From contig NZ_AP028055.1 in NCBI RefSeq assembly GCF_040365225.1, forward strand, positions 558,001 through 622,000: 64,000 nt of DNA. The letters are read 5' to 3'. Below the pieces are notes generated by a model, which worked only from the letters and a program-made list of their open reading frames with translations, searched no databases and had not been told where the DNA came from. Origin of the DNA: Bacteroides sedimenti. GTDB taxonomy: Bacteria > Bacteroidota > Bacteroidia > Bacteroidales > Bacteroidaceae. Of the stretch, positions 61,950 to 64,000 are shown in pieces. Positions within the stretch are counted from its first letter, which is position 1; every line of letters begins with the position of its first letter. The translations under genes were made by a program, and so were the position numbers.

Positions 61950-63278
61950 CTAATTTTCTGCAGAATTGAGTTTATGTTTTGGCAAAGTTTCTTTAATAAT
62001 CCAGACACATGCGGCACCGATAATCAGGAAGCAACCTGCCAAAACAAGCATGTTTACCTGTTTCCCTCCAACAACACGTAACAATATTCCCCCAACCAGA
62101 GCAGCACAAATTTGTGGAATACAGATGGTGCCATTAAATAATCCGAGGTATGCTCCCATGTTTTTTCCTGAAATGGAATTAGTTAATATTGTAAATGGCA
62201 TTGCCAGCATAGCTGCCCATGCAAAGCCGATTAGGAAATAAGCTGCAAACAATATATATTGATTATGCATGAATTGAGTAGAGATAAAACCAAGGCCACC
62301 TAAGAGTAAACTGAATGAATAAGCAAATTTTCGAGATTTAAACATAGGTAATACAACCGCCCAACAAACTGACCCGATTGCTTGTATAGCGAATAGCACG
62401 CCAACCCAGTTTCCTGCCTCCTGATATTCAGCAGTTGCTGTATTAGTCGTTCCCCATACATTGTCGGCTATTGCCCCGTTGGTATATGTCCACATATACA
62501 TGAATGCAGCCCAAGAGAAGAATTGTACCAAGCCTACAGTCCAGAATACTTTAGGAGCATGAATTAATAAAGAAATAAAATCGGTTTTCTCCTTCTTTTC
62601 TGCAGCAGTGATTCCGTGAAACTCTTCAAATTCTTTAGGAGGCATTTCTTTAACCTTGATTGTGGTATAGATAACACATAAAATTAATATTGCAGCACCA
62701 ATGTAAAATGAATAAATCACTGAGTCAGGAACCAGTCCCTTTTCTGCAATATTACTGATTCCGAAGAACGTAAAAATAAACGGGAACATGTATCCTACAA
62801 GACTTCCGGCATTGCAAAGAAAGCTTTGAATTGAATAAGCAAGTCCTTTTTGTTTTTCATTTACAAAATCACCAACCATCATTTTAAAAGGCTGCATGGC
62901 CATATTAATGGAGGTATCCAGAAACATCAAAGCTATTATACCAAATAGCATTGCATTAAATATTTTAGTGAAGCTACCGGCATTTGGTAGAAGACACATA
63001 ATAATGACAGCTATCAGAGAACCGACGAAAAGATAAGGTATCCGTCGACCGAAACGAGTCCAGGTCTTATCGCTTGCTGAGCCAATAATTGGTTGTACAA
63101 TAATTCCTGCCAAAGGAGGAAGAATCCAAAAGTAACTCAGATTATGTGGATCGGCCCCCAATGTAGCAAATATACGACTGATGTTTGCACTTTGAAGTGC
63201 ATATGCAATTTGAACACCAAAAAATCCGAAACTAATATTCCATAGTTTCCAAAAGCTTAGATCTGGTTTTGTTTTCAT
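61950..63278 (-). CDS. MFS sugar transporter (SLC45-like)
   Basis: A 442-residue inner-membrane protein with 12 predicted helices. Features: SFWKLWNISFGFFGVQIAYALQ (N-terminus), IIGSASDKTWTRFGRRIPY (the D-x-x-x-x-R-x-GRR loop 2-3 motif, about 61-79) and a long hydrophilic loop (MPPKEFEEFHGITAAEKKEK, about 214-233). This form is typical of bacterial MFS disaccharide transporters near SLC45 and MelB. It lies between the LacI regulator and GH65, so it should import the GH65 substrate (an alpha-glucosyl disaccharide). Confidence 0.85.
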   Translation of the reverse strand: MKTKPDLSFWKLWNISFGFFGVQIAYALQSANISRIFATLGADPHNLSYFWILPPLAGIIVQPIIGSASDKTWTRFGRRIPYLFVGSLIAVIIMCLLPNAGSFTKIFNAMLFGIIALMFLDTSINMAMQPFKMMVGDFVNEKQKGLAYSIQSFLCNAGSLVGYMFPFIFTFFGISNIAEKGLVPDSVIYSFYIGAAILILCVIYTTIKVKEMPPKEFEEFHGITAAEKKEKTDFISLLIHAPKVFWTVGLVQFFSWAAFMYMWTYTNGAIADNVWGTTNTATAEYQEAGNWVGVLFAIQAIGSVCWAVVLPMFKSRKFAYSFSLLLGGLGFISTQFMHNQYILFAAYFLIGFAWAAMLAMPFTILTNSISGKNMGAYLGLFNGTICIPQICAALVGGILLRVVGGKQVNMLVLAGCFLIIGAACVWIIKETLPKHKLNSAEN

Positions 63279-63331
63279 ATTTTGTTAATGGCATTTATTA
63301 TTTTAATTTGCTGTTTTGATTACTTATTCAA

Positions 63332-64000
63332 TTATTTAGTTGTTCCTCTTACAATAAGGTTAGTCTTGACGATTTTATTTCCGCTTCTTTTTTCTTCCGG
63401 GTTTTTATTCTCAAGCTTTTCTATTAAGAGGTTAATAGCACTCTCACCAACTTCTTTACCGTGCTGTTCTACAGTTGTGAGTTTGGGATCGGTAGTTTGT
63501 GCAATAATTCCATCAGAGAATCCGCAGATGGAAATTTCTTCGGGAACTTTCAACTCTGCCAGTTTGCATGAATATAAGATCCCCGATGCTGTTTCATCGT
63601 TGATAGCAAAAAAACCATCAGGACGATCCGGAGATTCCAGTATATCCGGAGTGATAGCAATTGCTTGTTCTCTAGTATCGCATATTTTTATCATACTGTC
63701 GTCAACCGGAATTTTATATTTTCTCATAGCATCCAAATATCCGTTTCTTCTGTTTTTGGAGATTTCCAAGTGAAGTGGAGCACTGTAAAACAAGATTCGC
63801 TTACATCCGGTTTGAATCATATATTCCACTGCGGAAAAGGCTCCTGCATAATCATCAACAACAACACGTTCCGTATTAATCCCGGTGCAGATTCGATCGT
63901 AAAATACTATAGGGATATTGTTATCTAGCAATTCCTGATAGTGTTCATAATGTGAGGTATCTTTGGCCAAGGATGTAATAACACCACATACACGTGCTGC
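63332..64000 (-). CDS. LacI-family regulator, 5' part cut by window edge
   Basis: At least 222 residues of the ligand-binding half of a LacI-type transcription regulator, reading in from beyond the window end (AARVCGVITSLAKDTSHYEHYQELL ...). Seen motifs: NIPIVFYDR, VVVDDYAGAFSAVEYMIQTGCKRILFYS, RPDGFFAINDETASGILYSC, VPEEISICGFSDG and TTVEQHGKEVGESAINLLIEKL. The DNA-binding helix-turn-helix lies outside the window. Position (53 bases before the MFS) suggests it controls the MFS-GH65 pair and senses a disaccharide or derivative. Confidence 0.9.
   Translation of the reverse strand, partial: AARVCGVITSLAKDTSHYEHYQELLDNNIPIVFYDRICTGINTERVVVDDYAGAFSAVEYMIQTGCKRILFYSAPLHLEISKNRRNGYLDAMRKYKIPVDDSMIKICDTREQAIAITPDILESPDRPDGFFAINDETASGILYSCKLAELKVPEEISICGFSDGIIAQTTDPKLTTVEQHGKEVGESAINLLIEKLENKNPEEKRSGNKIVKTNLIVRGTTK

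Overview
The window looks like a chromosomal segment of a member of the Bacteroidales, most likely a Bacteroides or close relative. The evidence is the AT-rich sequence, many promoters matching the Bacteroides -7 consensus TAnnTTTG, weak or absent Shine-Dalgarno sequences, and typical Bacteroidales families (DUF4494, DUF4421, Porin_10, GH97, PPi-dependent phosphofructokinase, an MG2/TonB-plug protein, a NagB/PIG-L fusion). I found no rRNA, tRNA, CRISPR array or intact transposon. The species cannot be named from this sequence alone.

Layout. 0.4-7.4 kb: cupin protein, nucleoside-type MFS permease, AspT/YidE-type transporter, surface-repeat protein, acyl-CoA ligase. 7.4-7.97 kb: a gene-free repeat locus. 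8-18.4 kb, almost all on the minus strand: DHOD-like/YggS/DUF4494 operon, GH97 glycosidase, metallophosphoesterase, ECF sigma factor with a membrane partner, and an operon of a GT2 transferase, dihydroorotase and a stand-alone MetH activation domain. 18.5-40.95 kb, mostly housekeeping: mfd, an MG2/plug protein, YgiQ-type radical SAM enzyme, a secreted amidase-like protein, the NagB/PIG-L fusion, an omega-amidase/PlsC operon, PPi-phosphofructokinase, GH25 lysozyme, prmA and two envelope proteins. 41-46.9 kb: an accessory island with hairpin repeats, a short GTAC-containing array, a decayed Rhs protein, a dead IS3-type insertion sequence, four orphan secreted or lipoprotein genes, and a duplicated 3' end of the neighbouring GH9 gene. 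46.9-52.7 kb: a carbohydrate locus (GH9, SIS protein, MFS, atypical ROK kinase) divergent from a creatininase-family gene. 52.8-59.4 kb: nucleoside deaminase, DUF4421, Gfo/Idh oxidoreductase, membrane protein, solute-binding protein, porin. 59.4-64 kb: GH65 phosphorylase, MFS sugar transporter and a LacI-type regulator cut by the window edge.

How genes work together (inference). GH65 + MFS + LacI form a disaccharide import and phosphorolysis unit. GH9 + SIS + MFS + ROK form a second glycan unit, with a perfect palindrome in the divergent promoter region as a candidate operator. PlsC, omega-amidase and a small protein form a tight operon, as do DUF4494, YggS and the DHOD-like protein.

Most unusual observations: (1) a recurrent architecture of hairpins whose arms are tandem 8-10-bp words, at two loci together with four-copy GTAC-containing arrays of about 22-23 bp period; (2) a fused NagB domain that has lost three catalytic residues; (3) a decaying Rhs cassette island with in-frame TAA codons, bounded in part by 138-bp direct repeats derived from the GH9 3' end; (4) an atypical ROK protein lacking the sugar-site Glu and His.
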